A stretch of DNA of 64,000 nucleotides. Origin: Diploptera punctata (lineage: Eukaryota > Arthropoda > Insecta > Blattodea > Blaberidae). The stretch lies in the NCBI GenBank assembly GCA_030220185.1, contig JASPKZ010007302.1, positions 124,001-188,000 on the forward strand, written 5' to 3'. The notes under the pieces were generated by a model. That model worked only from the letters and a program-made list of their open reading frames with translations. It was not told the origin of the DNA and searched no databases. Positions 33,003 through 45,960 of the stretch are shown piece by piece. Position numbers and translations under genes: made by a program. Positions within the stretch are counted from its first letter, which is position 1. Every line of letters starts with the position of its first letter.

Positions 33003-33680
33003 TTTTTATGGCCGAAGGAAATAAGCTCTCCACAAATCCCTATTGTGATCTAATCCCCTGTATAATTTACCTCCCTCATATCATGGTTAATGTCGTTCTT
33101 GGTCTACCTACTGGCTGTTTTCCTATAGGAGATTCCATGCCCCTTTTTACTTCCCATTTGTGCCACATGTCCTCTTCACCGCAATCTTCGAGACTTAGGC
33201 CTATATCTGCCTTCCTATAGATATCATGTACACTTCTGCATTCACCTGTCTATTCTTGTTTCTTTCGCCCTTTTTTCTCAAATATTCATAATTTTTTCTT
33301 AAAGTAAGAGTTCCTATTTCGCATTCATACAATATAACTGGAAGAAGAAAATTATATATATTTTAATTTATCGTTTTTTGAAAGACGTTGGGACGACAAG
33401 AGTCCCTGTAATGCATAATAGCATCAATGTTCAGAATTGATCCTATGTTCAATCTGTTTCTGCACTTCCTTCCTGTTTGTAATATTATTGTTTCTAGCTA
33501 CCCCTGAATTCAGCCATTTCTTCAGAATATCCTAATTTTCATTCGCCCTCAATTTCCACTACAGCCTATAATTCATTTCCACGTGTAAACCTATATTTAG
33601 TTTTAATGATGTTTACTTCAAGTCTCCATTTCTTAACGTTACTCGATAGAATATCTACTACGTCATCATACCAACAGCTT
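33003..33680 (-). mobile_element. RTE-type LINE, old minus-strand fragment
   Basis: It begins at ataagctctccacaaatccc and follows the reverse strand of the long copies to the region near cgtcatcata (YADD end) at 33660. It directly adjoins a plus-strand piece of the same element at 32862-33000. Confidence 0.7.
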
Positions 33681-34099
33681 GTTTGAATATAAATAATTTT
33701 GTTTTAGATGTGTCTCTGCTCAGTGAAGGGAGATGTGATGAATAAACAAAAATGGAACTCCTCTATAAGGTTATAAATGCAAACAAAACACAACGAAACT
33801 CTGTTATTTAGTATCGTAGAGTTTATATTTTTGTTATCTGTGATCGAATCGCATTGCCTCTTCCCACGCGCTACGCATAGAGTTACTGTTTACCTATCTA
33901 AGTTCTTTAAGGATATCAAAAGTTTTGTTTGAAAAGTGAAATTGAGCACAACAACAGTGGACTGACAAGAAGTTTAGATCTCGTTTCTTTCAGGAAGTTT
34001 CAAATTTTCTCTATATTCGTACGTCTTTTGTCGATATTTAGTATTTTAATGTTCACTTTATAGTACACACTTTCCATAAATCTTATCTAGAAAACAAAA
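33681..34099. other. No recognisable feature
   Basis: AT-rich spacer with no frame or repeat match. Confidence 0.25.
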
Positions 34100-34460
34100 A
34101 ATGGCATATACCGTTATAAAAAATATGGATAGAATTTTATAAAAAGTAAATGGATAGTTGCTGAAAAATGAGGACATTTTTGAATAAGTATAATAACCAA
34201 GAACAATAATTACAAAAAGGAATGAGCACAAATAAATTAAACACAGGTTCAATTGTGGAAATGAATTATATTTTGAATTTCATGAACTCTTGTCGTCCCA
34301 ACCTATCTCGAAAAATACATAAAACTGTTATTCTCCCAGTTGGACTTTTACTTTAAGAGACGAGAAAAGATTACGAATATTTGACATTAATATCTTATGA
34401 CAAATTTGGACTAAAGAGAGATGAACAAACAGGCGAATAGAGAAGACTGCATATGATCTA
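34100..34460 (+). mobile_element. RTE-type LINE, old fragment
   Basis: Words such as gaacaataattacaaaaagg, 'aattaaacacaggttcaatt', acttttactttaagagacga and gagagatgaacaaacaggcg follow the long copies. Deletions remove much of the CETWTL region. Confidence 0.7.
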
Positions 34461-34949
34461 TACTAGAGCGTGCGCAATAATTCTTGAATTAAATAAATAA
34501 AACTAACTATAGTAAACGTGCTGGATTCACTGACCGTGTATAGACCTACGTTTCTTATTTATTACTCAAATATATAGGCTTAAAATTGTAAATCCTGAAT
34601 CCAATCTAACATCTGAAATATCCAAATAAAGCAAATATAAAAGTGTATTAAAAATATCTTACCGGTATATAAAATAATATATTTTAAAATGTTATTTCGA
34701 TTGACGTCAAATCAATTCTAGAAAAATGTTAAATAATCTGCGCGTTTGTTTGAAAAACTATGTTAACCACACAGTTAGCTACTTGACCAAGTTTTTGAAA
34801 CAGAAATTTAATTCAGTTGATGACGGCTGATGTGCTTATTTGAATATTTTTAATTAAAACACATTTTGTATTTTATATTATTTACATGTTTTAACTTATT
34901 TCCATGACACATGGTCATTTCTATTGAAACTGTATATTAATAATGAAAA
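34461..34949. other. No recognisable feature
   Basis: AT-rich spacer. Confidence 0.25.
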
Positions 34950-35100
34950 TGTGGTCTCGGGTAGTGTCGCTGCGGAGCAGGGTTCGATCCGCTGTCGGGA
35001 CAAGATTGCAGGGTAATTGTTTTTTCAGGGTTTTCCTCAAATATCAGGAAACTTTAAGGCAGAAACAGTTCCTGAACATCGTCTGATAATTATCATATCC
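34950..35100 (+). repeat. SINE1-related, diverged copy
   Basis: It starts gtggtctcgggtagtgtcgc, has a B-box-like gggttcgatccgctg and a body with cagggttttcctcaaatatc and aactttaaggcagaaacag, which parallel the SINE1 body. The 3' third is missing. Confidence 0.5.
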
Positions 35101-35117
35101 ACCATGTTTAGTATGAA

Positions 35118-35118
<1 letters not shown>

Positions 35119-35144
<26 letters not shown>
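35119..35144. repeat. TG microsatellite
   Basis: (TG)13-type run. It accounts for a Val-Cys repeat frame. Confidence 0.95.
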
Positions 35145-35149
<5 letters not shown>

Positions 35150-35239
35150 TTGTGTTGTCTCGGGTCCCTTATTCGTGTCCTCGTCTGTGCGCTCCGTCAG
35201 GTCGTGCGCCTACAAGGAGACAGGTTAAAACTAAGCTCT

Positions 35240-35980
35240 TTTAAAACTAATACAACTAATAATGGACAAAATGATAAGAAACAAGAATAGGATGAGTTAT
35301 TTTTATAATTAAGGTTAAATCTGAAGTTTACAGCATTTTGAAAATATATTTAAAAGTAACACAGTTCACAAACGGCAGACCTAGGTGAGAACAGTTCCAC
35401 TTTTTCATCATAAGAACATAAATACAAATAAAAAATATATCATTTTTTTATTTTCCCAATAGGCCGTAATTATCATTTTTATGCAGGCACAAGAAAGGTA
35501 ATTTCATAGACTGGAATTTACTGAGCAGGTCTCTAAGCTCATTATTTAATCGATTCTAAGTTGAACGGAAGATCTTTTCCACGTCAACAATTCAGCTGTG
35601 ATCCTAACTTGTGGACAGTGTTGTAAGTATATGAGTAGAACAAGTACCAACTTAGGCAACGTAAAGAATATGATATATAAATAATTTTACAAGGTAAAAT
35701 ATGCCACACTTAATGAAATGGAGAAGGGCCGATATCTAGAAATGTAATTGTCATTGGAAGCTTCGACGATAAGCCTAGATAAAATAAACATTGTTAGAAT
35801 CAACATACAAAAGCACTCGCCGAACTCCTTTCATCATGTCACTAGTTCTTGTGCTAGTTATATGAGTGAAGAACAGTAACGCATAACCAAGTATTACTAT
35901 TCTCAACAGAAAACATCACCTTTCTTTTTGGAATTCGTTATACGCATCCAGTACTTGTTTTCTTCTTTTTCCATGGTGCA
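35240..35980. other. No recognisable feature
   Basis: AT-rich spacer with no open frame or repeat match. Confidence 0.25.
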
Positions 35981-35984
35981 ATAG

Positions 35985-36287
35985 GCCTTGAAGGCACTTG
36001 GCGTACTAGTCAGCTGACGGCCTCACATCCAAACATGTAAATCGCAGAAGCAGGCGAACATGCAGCCAGTGTATGGGTGACATGTGGTCAGCATGTCGGG
36101 TCCCACAACTGTTTTAACTGCATTTCTCAACCTACAGATGTTACATAATGCCTCACGATGCTGAGTGCACCGGTCTCATACTGGACGAAATTCCATGACA
36201 AAATGTCTTACCCCATCGTGGACTCGAACCAGCGCAAGTCCCTGGCTATTCACCAGTGCATCTTACCTTAAACCGCTCGGCGGGGCT
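35985..36287 (-). repeat. SINE2, near full-length
   Basis: The reverse strand has the tRNA-like head with ggttcgagtccacgatgggg, the body 'catggaatttcgtccagtat', and the 3' block gtgaggccgtcagctgac. It pairs with 5283-5605 and 37348-37665. Confidence 0.6.
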
Positions 36288-37345
36288 GTTTACTTGTGTT
36301 CAAGCATCTGATAATGGAACTAGTGGGGTCTATAAGGAGCGAGAGTCAAGAATATTCTCAATAAAATCTCTAATAAAATATGTCTGTATAATACACAAGT
36401 GTGAAGCTAAAATAATTACGCACAATGTGGACCTATTTTAAATACAAATATAAGCTAAAGTAAACTAAGCAAATGCAATTTCCAAGCGCAGTTGCCCCAA
36501 ACATAAGGTAGTCATTATGCCAATTGATATGTTATGGGAACATTCAGACTGTAACCTATAATTCAAGCATCAAATCTACGCAATTTAACAATTTACCCTT
36601 TAAAAGGACGTAAAGCTATGATCTATATATCTGTTTATCTGGTTATCTGGTTGGACGAGCCAGCAGTCCAGTACCAGCTGTACCTCTTCCGGTTGTAATG
36701 TAAACAAACCAGTTGTATGACTGCATTTCCATTCGTCGAACAGTGGTTTTAACTTTAAGCACGTGTTTAATTAAATGAGAAAACAGTAACATTAATGTAC
36801 ATTACAGCTTATTAGATAATCTGGTGCCCCATAGGGATAAGTTTACAATTCTGTTTGAAAAATGACTAATGTAAGTTTCCATGGTATATACAGAGATTTT
36901 TAAAATAAATTTAAAATTTCCTTCAACTTAAGGGATTTATCGCAATTTTTAAAAAATAAACACGTGTATATTTTCCTCAGGTAAACATTCACATGCACAA
37001 TATTGAATTGGCGCTTTTCTTTCTTCCTACTTTTATTATTTCAATTCGAGCAGTTGGATTCCTGGCATAGAATCGCCTAATGATTCTCAAAATGGGGCCA
37101 TTTTCATGAAACTAATTAGAGGTGATCGTTGGTTTGATAACGATACTGGACATTAAAAATAACGATACTTCCATTTTCCTAACTTAATAATTTACTTAAC
37201 TGATAAGATGCACAAGCCAAAAAGAATAAAACTGAGGTATGGGGAAGTCAAAAACAAACTGGGAAGTAATGTTAGTTAAACAATTCTGTAATTATAATAC
37301 TCGTATATAAACAATATTTAGTTAAAACATTCGTCAGGATATATT
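36288..37345. other. No recognisable feature
   Basis: About 1 kb without a repeat match. The part 36650-36760 has 'gtaatgtaaacaaaccagtt' and 'tgcatttccattcgtcgaa', faintly like 2390-2440, suggesting an old shared repeat. Confidence 0.25.
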
Positions 37346-37347
37346 CT

Positions 37348-37665
37348 AGGGAAGTCCCGCGCCGTTAAAGCAAGATGCCTTGATACAGAGTCACGGGGCT
37401 AACGCTGGTTCGGGTACCCATGGGAGGAGATATTTTGTCATGGAATTTCGATCATTATGGGACTGGTGACCACCCAGCATAGTGAGGAATTTGGGTAGCT
37501 ATAATAAGTAGCAACTCCGTGTTGAAAAAAAAACAAATATAACGGCTGTGCGGCCCTACATGCTGAGCACTTCTAACCTCTACACCAGGCTCCATTATTG
37601 TGATTAACACATGTTGATGTGAGGCCAGCAGTCGGCTGGTAGGCTAAGGGCCTGAATTCAAAGCC
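37348..37665 (+). repeat. SINE2, full-length, plus strand
   Basis: Head gggaagtcccgcgccgttaa, B-box-like ctggttcgggtacccatggg, body 'tcatggaatttcgatcatta' and gggtagctataataagtagc, 3' end tgatgtgaggccagcagtcg. This is the best sense-strand copy of the family. Confidence 0.65.
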
Positions 37666-37679
37666 TACAGTAAAGAAGG

Positions 37680-37880
37680 CATATAACTCAATAAGCTTTT
37701 AGTATATGTTGATACTATAGGCGATAGCGAGGCACAATGCACTGAGTAACAATGATATATGTCCACACGTAGAACTACATATACTGGAAATGGACGGTAA
37801 TAACAAATTGTGGAGATTTTGAAGAAGTGACTCAATTCAAATTTCTAGGAACAATAATAATTACAAATACACAAACAATG
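37680..37880 (+). mobile_element. RTE-type LINE, old fragment
   Basis: aataagcttttagtatatgt, gcgatagcgagg, 'actgagtaacaatga', and gaagaagtgactcaattcaa match the region from YADD to EFKYLGTI. It carries deletions and stops. Confidence 0.7.
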
Positions 37881-38420
37881 GAAAACTGCACTTAAACAAG
37901 CGTGAAATATTTTCAGTCTTACAGAGCAACAGTGCGCATGCGCCACAATTCATAGAGCCAGCGATAACCCACAATCGAACCACATATCGATTATCATTCT
38001 CGATTACTATCCGTCGGTATAGAATTTAAATGACCAATATCTGCAATAAACCCCCAAATCTATGTTAAAAATTATATTAATAATATTAAAATTACCAAAC
38101 GTTTAATAAAAATGGGTGTACACTTACTTATCAAACCCTAACTCTGATCCAAACAGCGATAACCCAAATAGCGATAGAAAAATCATAGACTAAGTAATAC
38201 ACTCTGGAGAAAAAAACAGTTAGCATCATAATATTGTCTAACAGTGTCATAATACTGTGATTTGCGTATTTAAATAAATACTTCAAAATTGTCTAATAAT
38301 GTTATAAAAATTGTATGAAAAAGTTAAAAATATCATATAATTTAGTAAATACAGAAGAAGAGCTATAGTTTACAACAATATAACCGAAAAATCAAGCGCT
38401 AGTAGTAGTGCAGTTGAGCC
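37881..38420. other. No recognisable feature
   Basis: AT-rich spacer. Confidence 0.25.
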
Positions 38421-38424
38421 CAAA

Positions 38425-38960
38425 TAACTACAAACAGGAATGAGATGCACTAAGAAATTAAACATAAGCTCAATTCTTGGAACGCGTGTTATTACGCATT
38501 GCAGGAACTCTTGTCATTCCATCTTATCTAAAAAACATAAATATATAGAAAACGGTTATGCTTCCCGTTATATTGTATGTATGCGGAACCTGGATCCTCG
38601 CATTAAGGGAGGAAAAAAAAAATATTACGAGTATGTGAAAAGAAAGTTCTTACGAAAAATGTTTCACCAAAGACAGATGAACAGGTGAATGGATAAGACA
38701 GCGTAAGCTACATGAAGTATGCGAGAAATTAGATCTAATAATCAAAGTCAAATCTCGTAAACATGGGCAGGACATGTGGCATGAAGGGGATCAAAGAGGG
38801 ACGTGGAAACCCCTAGTGGAAAAAAGAGGGAAAGCGCCCAGTAGGTAGACAACAGAATAGCATTAACTCAGGTAAATTATACAGGGGATCATTGCAAAGC
38901 ATTATCTGAGAAAAGAAATGAATGTCCGTGAACCTTGAGGTTCAATAATGACACTATTGG
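38425..38960 (+). mobile_element. RTE-type LINE, old 3' fragment
   Basis: It follows the long copies from caggaatgagatgcac to the 3' end (accttgaggttcaataatga, matching cctacgggttcgatagtg). An 82-codon open frame inside is a frameshifted remnant. Confidence 0.75.
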
Positions 38961-39850
38961 TTATCAGTTTGACAGTAAAAGATGATTGTGTGACAGGAAT
39001 GTTCAGGTACTGTTATTGAGAATACAGTTCACATGTAAATTCACTTACCTTCTCCATTCAGGCTCGAGTCTAAACATGTTCACATAAAAGCGGCATATTT
39101 GTTATGGTTCATACTTACACACGCGCACTTGCATTATTTTACAACGAGACGGTAAAAGTTCATAAATGTATAGTTCGATTACTTACATCGTTCACGTAGG
39201 ATGCACTGAGAACACTATCGTGATTAATGTTCATCTGTTAAAAACATAAATGTGTATAAGTTTTAGAATAATATATTAATGCAGTAATTGATGTTATTAA
39301 ATTTATCAAAACGGCTAATTACATGTCACTAACCGCACACATTCTGAACTGAGGCACGCTGTGAAGATGTAACTCGATGCGCCACCTATCAAAACATTAT
39401 CACCAACATGATTTGTCCCGCGCGAGCGAATTCGCTAATTTTTTTTATAGAAATATGAATCTATTTAGCGGTTCAATCATAGTGGTATAGTAAATATTAC
39501 ATAGCTCATTCTTCTAGGATTTTTATATGCTAAACGTATTAGGCTATTTTGTGTCAGGTTTCCACCTGTGAATGATGTAACAGAACAAGTGACTACTAGC
39601 GCCATGTTATCCAACATCAAACGAATGTTGATTATATTTATACAAAGAAATATTCTTTATTTGTGCATTGTTACTTTTTTCTATATTTGTGTCAATTAAG
39701 TTTTGTATAGTTGATAGGGGAAAATTCCTATGACATGTCATATTTTGACTTTCATTTTTAATTTCGAGTAATTAAATAAAATGTATGTAGGTCTTGTGAC
39801 ATTTAACATAGACTCGATTCTGGAATTGCATTACAGGACTCTAGACGTCG
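38961..39850. other. No recognisable feature
   Basis: Nearly 900 bases with no frame or family match. Confidence 0.25.
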
Positions 39851-39852
39851 CT

Positions 39853-40010
39853 AACTCACTCACTACCCGGATACATACCTATCCAGAGCTAATGCTTTCC
39901 AATCATCCGCTGTATAATGTACTTCCCTCAAATCATAGTTAAGGTTATTCTTCCACCTCATTCTTATTCTCAATCCTGGACGCTTTATCTCTGATTTTCC
40001 TACAAGCAGA
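39853..40010 (-). mobile_element. RTE-type LINE, short 3' fragment
   Basis: It has atacatacctatccagagct, caatcatccgctgtataatg and cacctcattcttattctcaa in the order of the RTE 3' end, on the reverse strand. Confidence 0.65.
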
Positions 40011-40021
40011 TCCCAAATAGC

Positions 40022-40400
40022 ACTAAGTAACTAACCTATTTTCCAGTATCGAACCCGTAGGTTCATGGCCGCATGTACATAAGTTCTCCATACATCCCTA
40101 TCCTGAACTAATATTTTCCAATCATCCCCCATGCAATCCACCTCCCTCTAATCATACTTAACCTCCCACCTCATTCTTGGTCTACCAACTGGGCGCTTTC
40201 CTTCTGGTTTTCCTACAAGAAGTTTCCATGCTCCTCTTTTACTCCTCATTCGCACCACATGTTTATCGCAGTCTACGAGACTTAACTACATCTGATGTCT
40301 TTATGAAGATCCTGTAGCTCACTGTCATGTAGTCTTCTCCATCCATCTGTCTAAAGTAAAAAACTTTATGCTCAATACTGATAGTATTTTCTCCTCCCTT
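40022..40400 (-). mobile_element. RTE-type LINE, 3' fragment
   Basis: It starts with a weak tail and tatcgaacccgtaggttcat and runs back to the RVFEN region near 40390. It is a separate insertion or a tandem duplicate of the piece at 39853. Confidence 0.7.
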
Positions 40401-40424
40401 ACATATTATGATGATCATCTTTGA

Positions 40425-40715
40425 CAAGCCTCATGGTCTCAGCGTTTCTGACTACAGTGAATAAGGTCCCGGGTTCGATTCCCGGTCAAACAATGGGATT
40501 TTTTCCTTAAAGGGAATTATTCCTGTGGTTGCCCATGGTCTGGAATGTAGGTTAAGTTTAGGTTAAGAACTCTCCTGGCGCTTCATTATCATTCATCTCC
40601 TACCATATCGAAACTCCGCTTTAAGGTGTTCCAACTTAGGAAATGAATTACAATTCCGCCAATTCCAGGGGAGAAAGCCAGAAATGTCATAAAAGTCTAC
40701 CTGGTGGCATTAGAA
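40425..40715 (+). repeat. SINE4, tRNA-derived
   Basis: Head catggtctcagcgtttctga, B-box gggttcgattcccggtcaaa, body ggttgcccatggtctggaat and atcgaaactccgctttaag, ending cctggtggcattag and a run of A. Only one copy is seen here. Confidence 0.55.
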
Positions 40716-41394
40716 AAAAATTATAATCATCGTACATTAACTACACTCTTTAAGAAGACTACAAAAATGTAATACGTATTTCTGTATTAACAGATGACGT
40801 ACTTGTTAAAGGCAGCTCAGAGCGTCACTGCAGATCAAATGTCGCTTTAATCAGAAATAAAAGTGTCGTAATGACTGTTTAATTATTCCAATGAAATTGT
40901 ACCTATAATGATGTTCCTTTGTGTTATTGTTGTTTCGGAGGTGGTATATACAGAGAGACGTTAAAACACACTTTTATAATCATCTTAAGAGTGTAATAAA
41001 TTACATGAATCAATTGAGAAACTCAGTTTCTCATGCCAAAGTTCTTTATTTAAAACATGAAACTAATAATCTTCTTATAAGTAGTGTAAACTGATAATTC
41101 AGAATGATAAAAATTGAGACCTGTTTAAAAAATATAGCAGTGTAAAATATTAGTTAGCAGTGTCTAGGAGTGTAACTACATATAATGAGTAGTGTATTGT
41201 AAAAGTTAACACAAGTAGGTAACACTGTGTACAACAAACTTATCTTGTAAATATTTAAAATTTGCATTAAGAAGTTTTCTTGCTTAATTGATGTTTGTTC
41301 TTTTTTAAATTATATTGACATTTTGATATCTTTCACCAAAGAATAATATTACGGAACAACAATGCAACAGAGCTACTATGTTTCGGCTCTACAT
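40716..41394. other. No recognisable feature
   Basis: AT-rich spacer. Confidence 0.25.
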
Positions 41395-41575
41395 ATAGCC
41401 GTCTTTGCCACAAGAACATGCATCTGGTACTCATTTCCGTTAGGAGCTGAGTCAACACCCGGGCCGCGATGCCACCAGAAGGTTTGGTCCAGCTACAAAT
41501 CCTAACCCAATCGAGGCTCGAATCCTCGACCTTCTGGCTTGTAGCATGATTGTTCAAACAAACTATGTTATGATA
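41395..41575 (-). repeat. SINE5, tRNA-derived
   Basis: The plus strand shows ggctcgaatcctcgacc and ttctggcttgtagcatgatt, the inverse of a B-box and head shared with 9421-9506 and 50040-50210, preceded by the body 'tctggtactcatttccgtta'. Confidence 0.5.
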
Positions 41576-42052
41576 TGAGGCATTAAAATTGCTTCATATA
41601 ATGAACATGATAATTTTACTGGATCAGAATTAATGAAGAAGCTAATTAAAATGGAAATACACTGTAAATGTTGATTTATTGAGCTACAAAGAAGGTAAAA
41701 TTATCTCATTTGTGTGCTGCAATGTACACGTAAAAATTATACAGGGCCTAAATATGTGAATGTGTGTAAAAAGTTAGAAAATAATAGCTACAACATATTT
41801 TATTGTATTTTTTCATATTATAAACAATTTGTTATTATGATTTGATATTTTGGTTTAATTTTCTCGAAATAATTCCTCCCTATAACTGTGCAATTTATTT
41901 TTCATTTCTCAGTCAGCGTTTGAGATTCTTTGAAAGTTATTTGGAACGAAAATTATCATTTTCTGTAATGTTACATGTTACCCGTCATAACTCATTGTGT
42001 TGTACCTATGCCCGTTACATACTTACAAAAAATTACTGACGAGTATAATAAA
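41576..42052. other. No recognisable feature
   Basis: AT-rich spacer before the palindrome. Confidence 0.25.
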
Positions 42053-42589
42053 TAATAGATTTAAAAAACTAAAACAATACGCTTTATTAGAAAACCGAAC
42101 TAAAAAATGAAAAAAATAATTTTAATTTCCAAAACACTTGGGATAAAATTAAAGTTGTCAACAAAAAAATCATCTCCAACACATATACAGTACAATAAAA
42201 CTAGAGTTCTCAACAAAAAGAAAATAATTTTACCATCAAAAGCGTGGGGTGCTCTATATCAATTAATATATTTGACAATAAAGAAATATTGGTAAAAGTA
42301 GAGTCTCTAAGAAGAAAATGTAAAAATCATAAAAAGTTTTATTCTATATGTATTGGAGATGATTTTTTTGGTGACCACTTTAATTTTATCCCAAGCGTGT
42401 TGGAAATTAAAATTATTTTTCTTTTTTTTTTGTTCGGTTTTCTAATAAAGCTTGTTGTTTTAGTTTTTTAAAACTATTATTTGTTTTTTATTTTTTAGTT
42501 TTAATATTTTACAGAATAAGATAAAAATGTAAATATCTTTAAATTCGATACTATTGTAGTGTGCGCTAAAAGTAATACTCTTCTAAAAA

Positions 42590-42690
42590 AACCCTCCCAA
42601 CCAGATTTGCACCAGCGACCTATGGATTACTGCAATTATATACCTAGAGTTCACCGCTCTACCAACTGAGCTCTTATAACGATTGTCTAA
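42590..42690 (-). repeat. tRNA-Tyr-like piece, left arm
   Basis: Reverse strand: gagctcagttggtagagcgg, a split region, then gtcgctggtgcaaatctggt. The B-box is damaged (ggtgcaaat). Confidence 0.6.
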
Positions 42691-43087
42691 AAAGTCGACA
42701 ACTCCGCAACCTATTATACCAGTTTCCATTTTTTTGATTTTCCGATGATTCTGGCCAGGATTTTAGAAACAAAATATGAAATTATTGCATTGTCACGGGT
42801 CATTTACAAGTATACAAAGTTTCAAGTCGATCCAATGTTTCTAAGTGGGTGAAAATCATGTTCAAAGATTCCGTTACATAGATACAAATGCACTTTTTTG
42901 ATGTTCTGACGATTGTAGCCAGGATTTTGGAAAATAAGTATGAAATTATTGTATTGTCACGGGTCATTTACAAGTAAAGAATGTTTGAAGTCAATCCAAT
43001 GTTCCTAAGTGGGTGAAAATCGTGTTCAAAGATTTCATTATATTGATACAAAGACGCTTTTTTACACGCTTTATATTAGCTTGCCTG

Positions 43088-43204
<117 letters not shown>

Positions 43205-43559
43205 ATGTAACGGAATCTTTCAACGCGATTTTCACCCACTTAAAAGCATTGGATCGACTTGAAACTTTGTATACTTGTAGAGGACCCGTGACAATACAAT
43301 AATTTCATATTTTTTTCTAAAATCGTGGCCATAATCATCAGAAAATAAAAAGTGTTTTTGTATCAATGTAACGGAATTTTTCAACGCGAGTTTCACCCAC
43401 TTAGAAACATTGGATCGACTTGAAACTTTGTATACGTGTAGAGGACCCGTGACAATACAATAATTTCATATTTTATTTCTAAAATCCTGGCCAGAATCAT
43501 CCGAAAAAAAATGAAAACTGGTATAATAGGTTGCGGACTTGTCGAGTTTTTGGTCAGTC

Positions 43560-43655
43560 GTTCTAAGAGTTCAGTTGGTAGAGCAATGAACTCTTAGTGG
43601 TATATAATTTCAGTAATTCATACGTCGCTGGTTCAAATCCGGTTGGGAGGGTTTT
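43560..43655 (+). repeat. tRNA-Tyr-like piece, right arm
   Basis: gagttcagttggtagagcaa (A-box), an intron-like insert (tggtatataatttcag), attcatacgtcg, then ggttcaaatccggttggga (B-box). The internal order fits tRNA-Tyr with its intron. The acceptor arms do not pair, so a functional tRNA is unlikely, though a Pol III promoter may remain. Confidence 0.65.
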
Positions 43656-44230
43656 TTTATAGAAGAGTATTACTTTTAGCTTATACTACAATAGTATCGA
43701 ATTTAAAGATATTTACATTTTTATCTTATTCTGTAAAATATTAAAACTAAAAAATTAAAAATAAATAATAGTTTTAAAAAAAACTAAAAGAACACGCTTT
43801 ATTGGAAAACTAAAAAATGAAAAATAATTCTAATTTCCAATACGCTTGGGATAAAATTAAAGTGGTCAACAAAAAAAACATCTCCATCACATATATAATA
43901 AAAGTAGAGTTATCAACAAAAAGAAAATCATTTTACCATCAAAAGCTTTTCATGATTTTTACATTTTCTTCTTAGAGAGCTTACTTTTACCAATATATGT
44001 TTATTATGAAATATATTAATTGATATAGAGCACCCCACGCTTTTGATGGTAATATTATTTTCTTTTTTTGATAACTCTAGTTTTATTCTATATGTGTTGA
44101 AGATGATTTTTTTGTTGACCACTTTAATTTTATCCCAAGCGTATTGGAAATTAAAATCATTTTTCATTGTTTCGTTTTCTGATAAAGCGTGTTCGTTTAG
44201 TTTTATATATTTTTTTCTGATGACTCTGGC

Positions 44231-44475
44231 CAGGGTTTTAGAAGAAAAATGAAATTATTGTATTGTCACGGGTCCTTTACAAGTATACAAAGTCCAAGTT
44301 AATCCAATGTTTCTAGGTGGGTGAAAATCGTGTTCAAAGATTATGTTACATGGATACAACGACACATTTTTTTTTATTTTTCTGATGATTCTGGCCAGGG
44401 TTTTAAAAAAATATGATATTATTGTATTGTCACGGGTCATTTTCAAGTATACAAAGTATCAAGTCGATCCAATGA
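44231..44475 (-). repeat. Two extra Fb core repeats
   Basis: Reverse-oriented core repeats with tgattctggccaggg, tattgtattgtcacgggtc and aagtcgatccaatg directly after the right hairpin, without a tRNA-like piece between. Confidence 0.7.
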
Positions 44476-44974
44476 TTTCAGAGTCGTCGCGACGTCAAAT
44501 CGGGCGTCCGCCTCCTTACAGCAATGTCACGTTACCAGGTATATGTTGGGTTTTATAAAAACGCCTAAAAATGGAACATTTCAGATAACTGGAAACCACT
44601 GTATCGTCACAAAGTGGAGACAGAGATCCCCTCATACTGCTCGGCCAAGTTAAATATGTGCGTGCAAATTGTGCTAGGAATGTGCTGTCGATTCTTTTCT
44701 TTCTCTTGCTACGTTGCCACTTCCTGTCCCATGTATTCTGTTATTTGACTTGGAGAGGAGCGCTGGTAAATACTGTGTTTTTTAATGATCCGACAGCTAC
44801 AGAAGTAGTTGACCAAATGAATAATCCAGCAACCATGTTACTCCTGGTAAATGAGCTGTCCCTTTTTTGCCTTCTACATTACATGTTGCAATTCCCGTCT
44901 TTTATTGTAAAACTACTTATTTTGTCTCTTAGTTAAAAAATAATTTTCATAATTAGAATATAATTGAAACCAGT
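44476..44974. other. No recognisable feature
   Basis: A 92-codon hydrophobic frame at 44658-44936 was examined. It has no signal-like start context or family match and is not called. Confidence 0.25.
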
Positions 44975-45312
44975 ATCATAAAAATAATATGCATTATGCT
45001 ATTATGTATTACAGAGACTCTTGACGTCCCAACTCCTTTCAAAAAACGTTATACTGAAATAATATAAAACTGTTTATTCTACCAGTTATATTATATGGAT
45101 GTGAAACATGAACTCTTAATTTAAGGGAGGAAAGGAGATTACGAGTATTTGAGAATAAAGTTCTTAGGACATTTTTTTGAACCAAAGAGAGATATATACA
45201 GACAGGCGAATGGAGAAAGCTATTTAACAGGTAGCTACGTAGTCTTTATGGGGATCCACAAATAAAAAGAACAGTTAAGTCTTGTAAACTACGATGAGCA
45301 GGACATGTGGCA
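44975..45312 (+). mobile_element. RTE-type LINE, fragment
   Basis: It follows the long copies from the NACYYALQRL region (attatgtattacagagactc) to RRLRWAGHVA (gagcaggacatgtggcac). It is well conserved but frameshifted and stops short of the 3' end. Confidence 0.8.
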
Positions 45313-45694
45313 CAATTCCTAGGCTTTGTCCAATAATGTCAAAATCCAAATGTTACGCTTTAATGGGGTTTTGATCGATGTAGCTTTGGAGAAGTGTTGC
45401 ATTGTAACGTAGCAATGATTGAACGGTTTAAAATTTCATTCTGTTTCTGCAATGCCGTGGAAAATATTAGCTCATCTTTTGGGATATGGAAGTTAGGTAA
45501 GTTTGAATACATTCATCACACAAATATTAGAATAAATACACTCCTTATTATACACTGCAGCTTCATTTAGCTGAATACTTAAAGATTTAATTCCAACGCT
45601 TCCTGTCACTAATACAAATTTTATATTCAACTAGCTAATGCGCTCCTACTCCTAAATAAATAAAATTGTTTTTAAATTTTCATTCAGCTAAACT
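45313..45694. other. No recognisable feature
   Basis: AT-rich spacer. Confidence 0.25.
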
Positions 45695-45960
45695 CCTACA
45701 CCTGATGTTTTAGAGCATAACAGGTAGCGGCCACAGACTAAGATGGGTGGGTCATATAATGACAATGGAGGAGGAGAATACCACTAGGAAGCTTACACTA
45801 CTGAGACCTGATGGAGGAAGACCGAAGTTGAGATGGAGTAGATGAAGCTCGGGGTCCGGAGATGCAGAAAGGCATTGGTTAGGGATGCGTGGAGAGCAAC
45901 CAGGGCCCATAAAGGGTTGTAGAGCTAGAATAAGAAGAAGAAGAAAGCGGCTAAACGCTC
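45695..45960 (+). mobile_element. LINE-C, 3' end with AAG tail
   Basis: A broken frame reads LRWVGHIMTMEEENTTRKLT and then RPDGGRPKLRW, the type of C-terminal sequence that follows the reverse transcriptase in insect LINEs, and ends with an (AAG)n tail at 45931-45950. It differs from both the main RTE family and LINE-B. Confidence 0.6.

Noticed and set aside
43560..43655. Functional intron-containing tRNA-Tyr gene
   Set aside because: The A- and B-boxes and intron order fit, but the acceptor arms do not pair and the anticodon region lacks GTA in a proper loop.
44658..44936. 92-codon hydrophobic frame, possible membrane protein
   Set aside because: It has no repeat partner, start context or domain, and the composition is what AT-rich DNA gives by chance.
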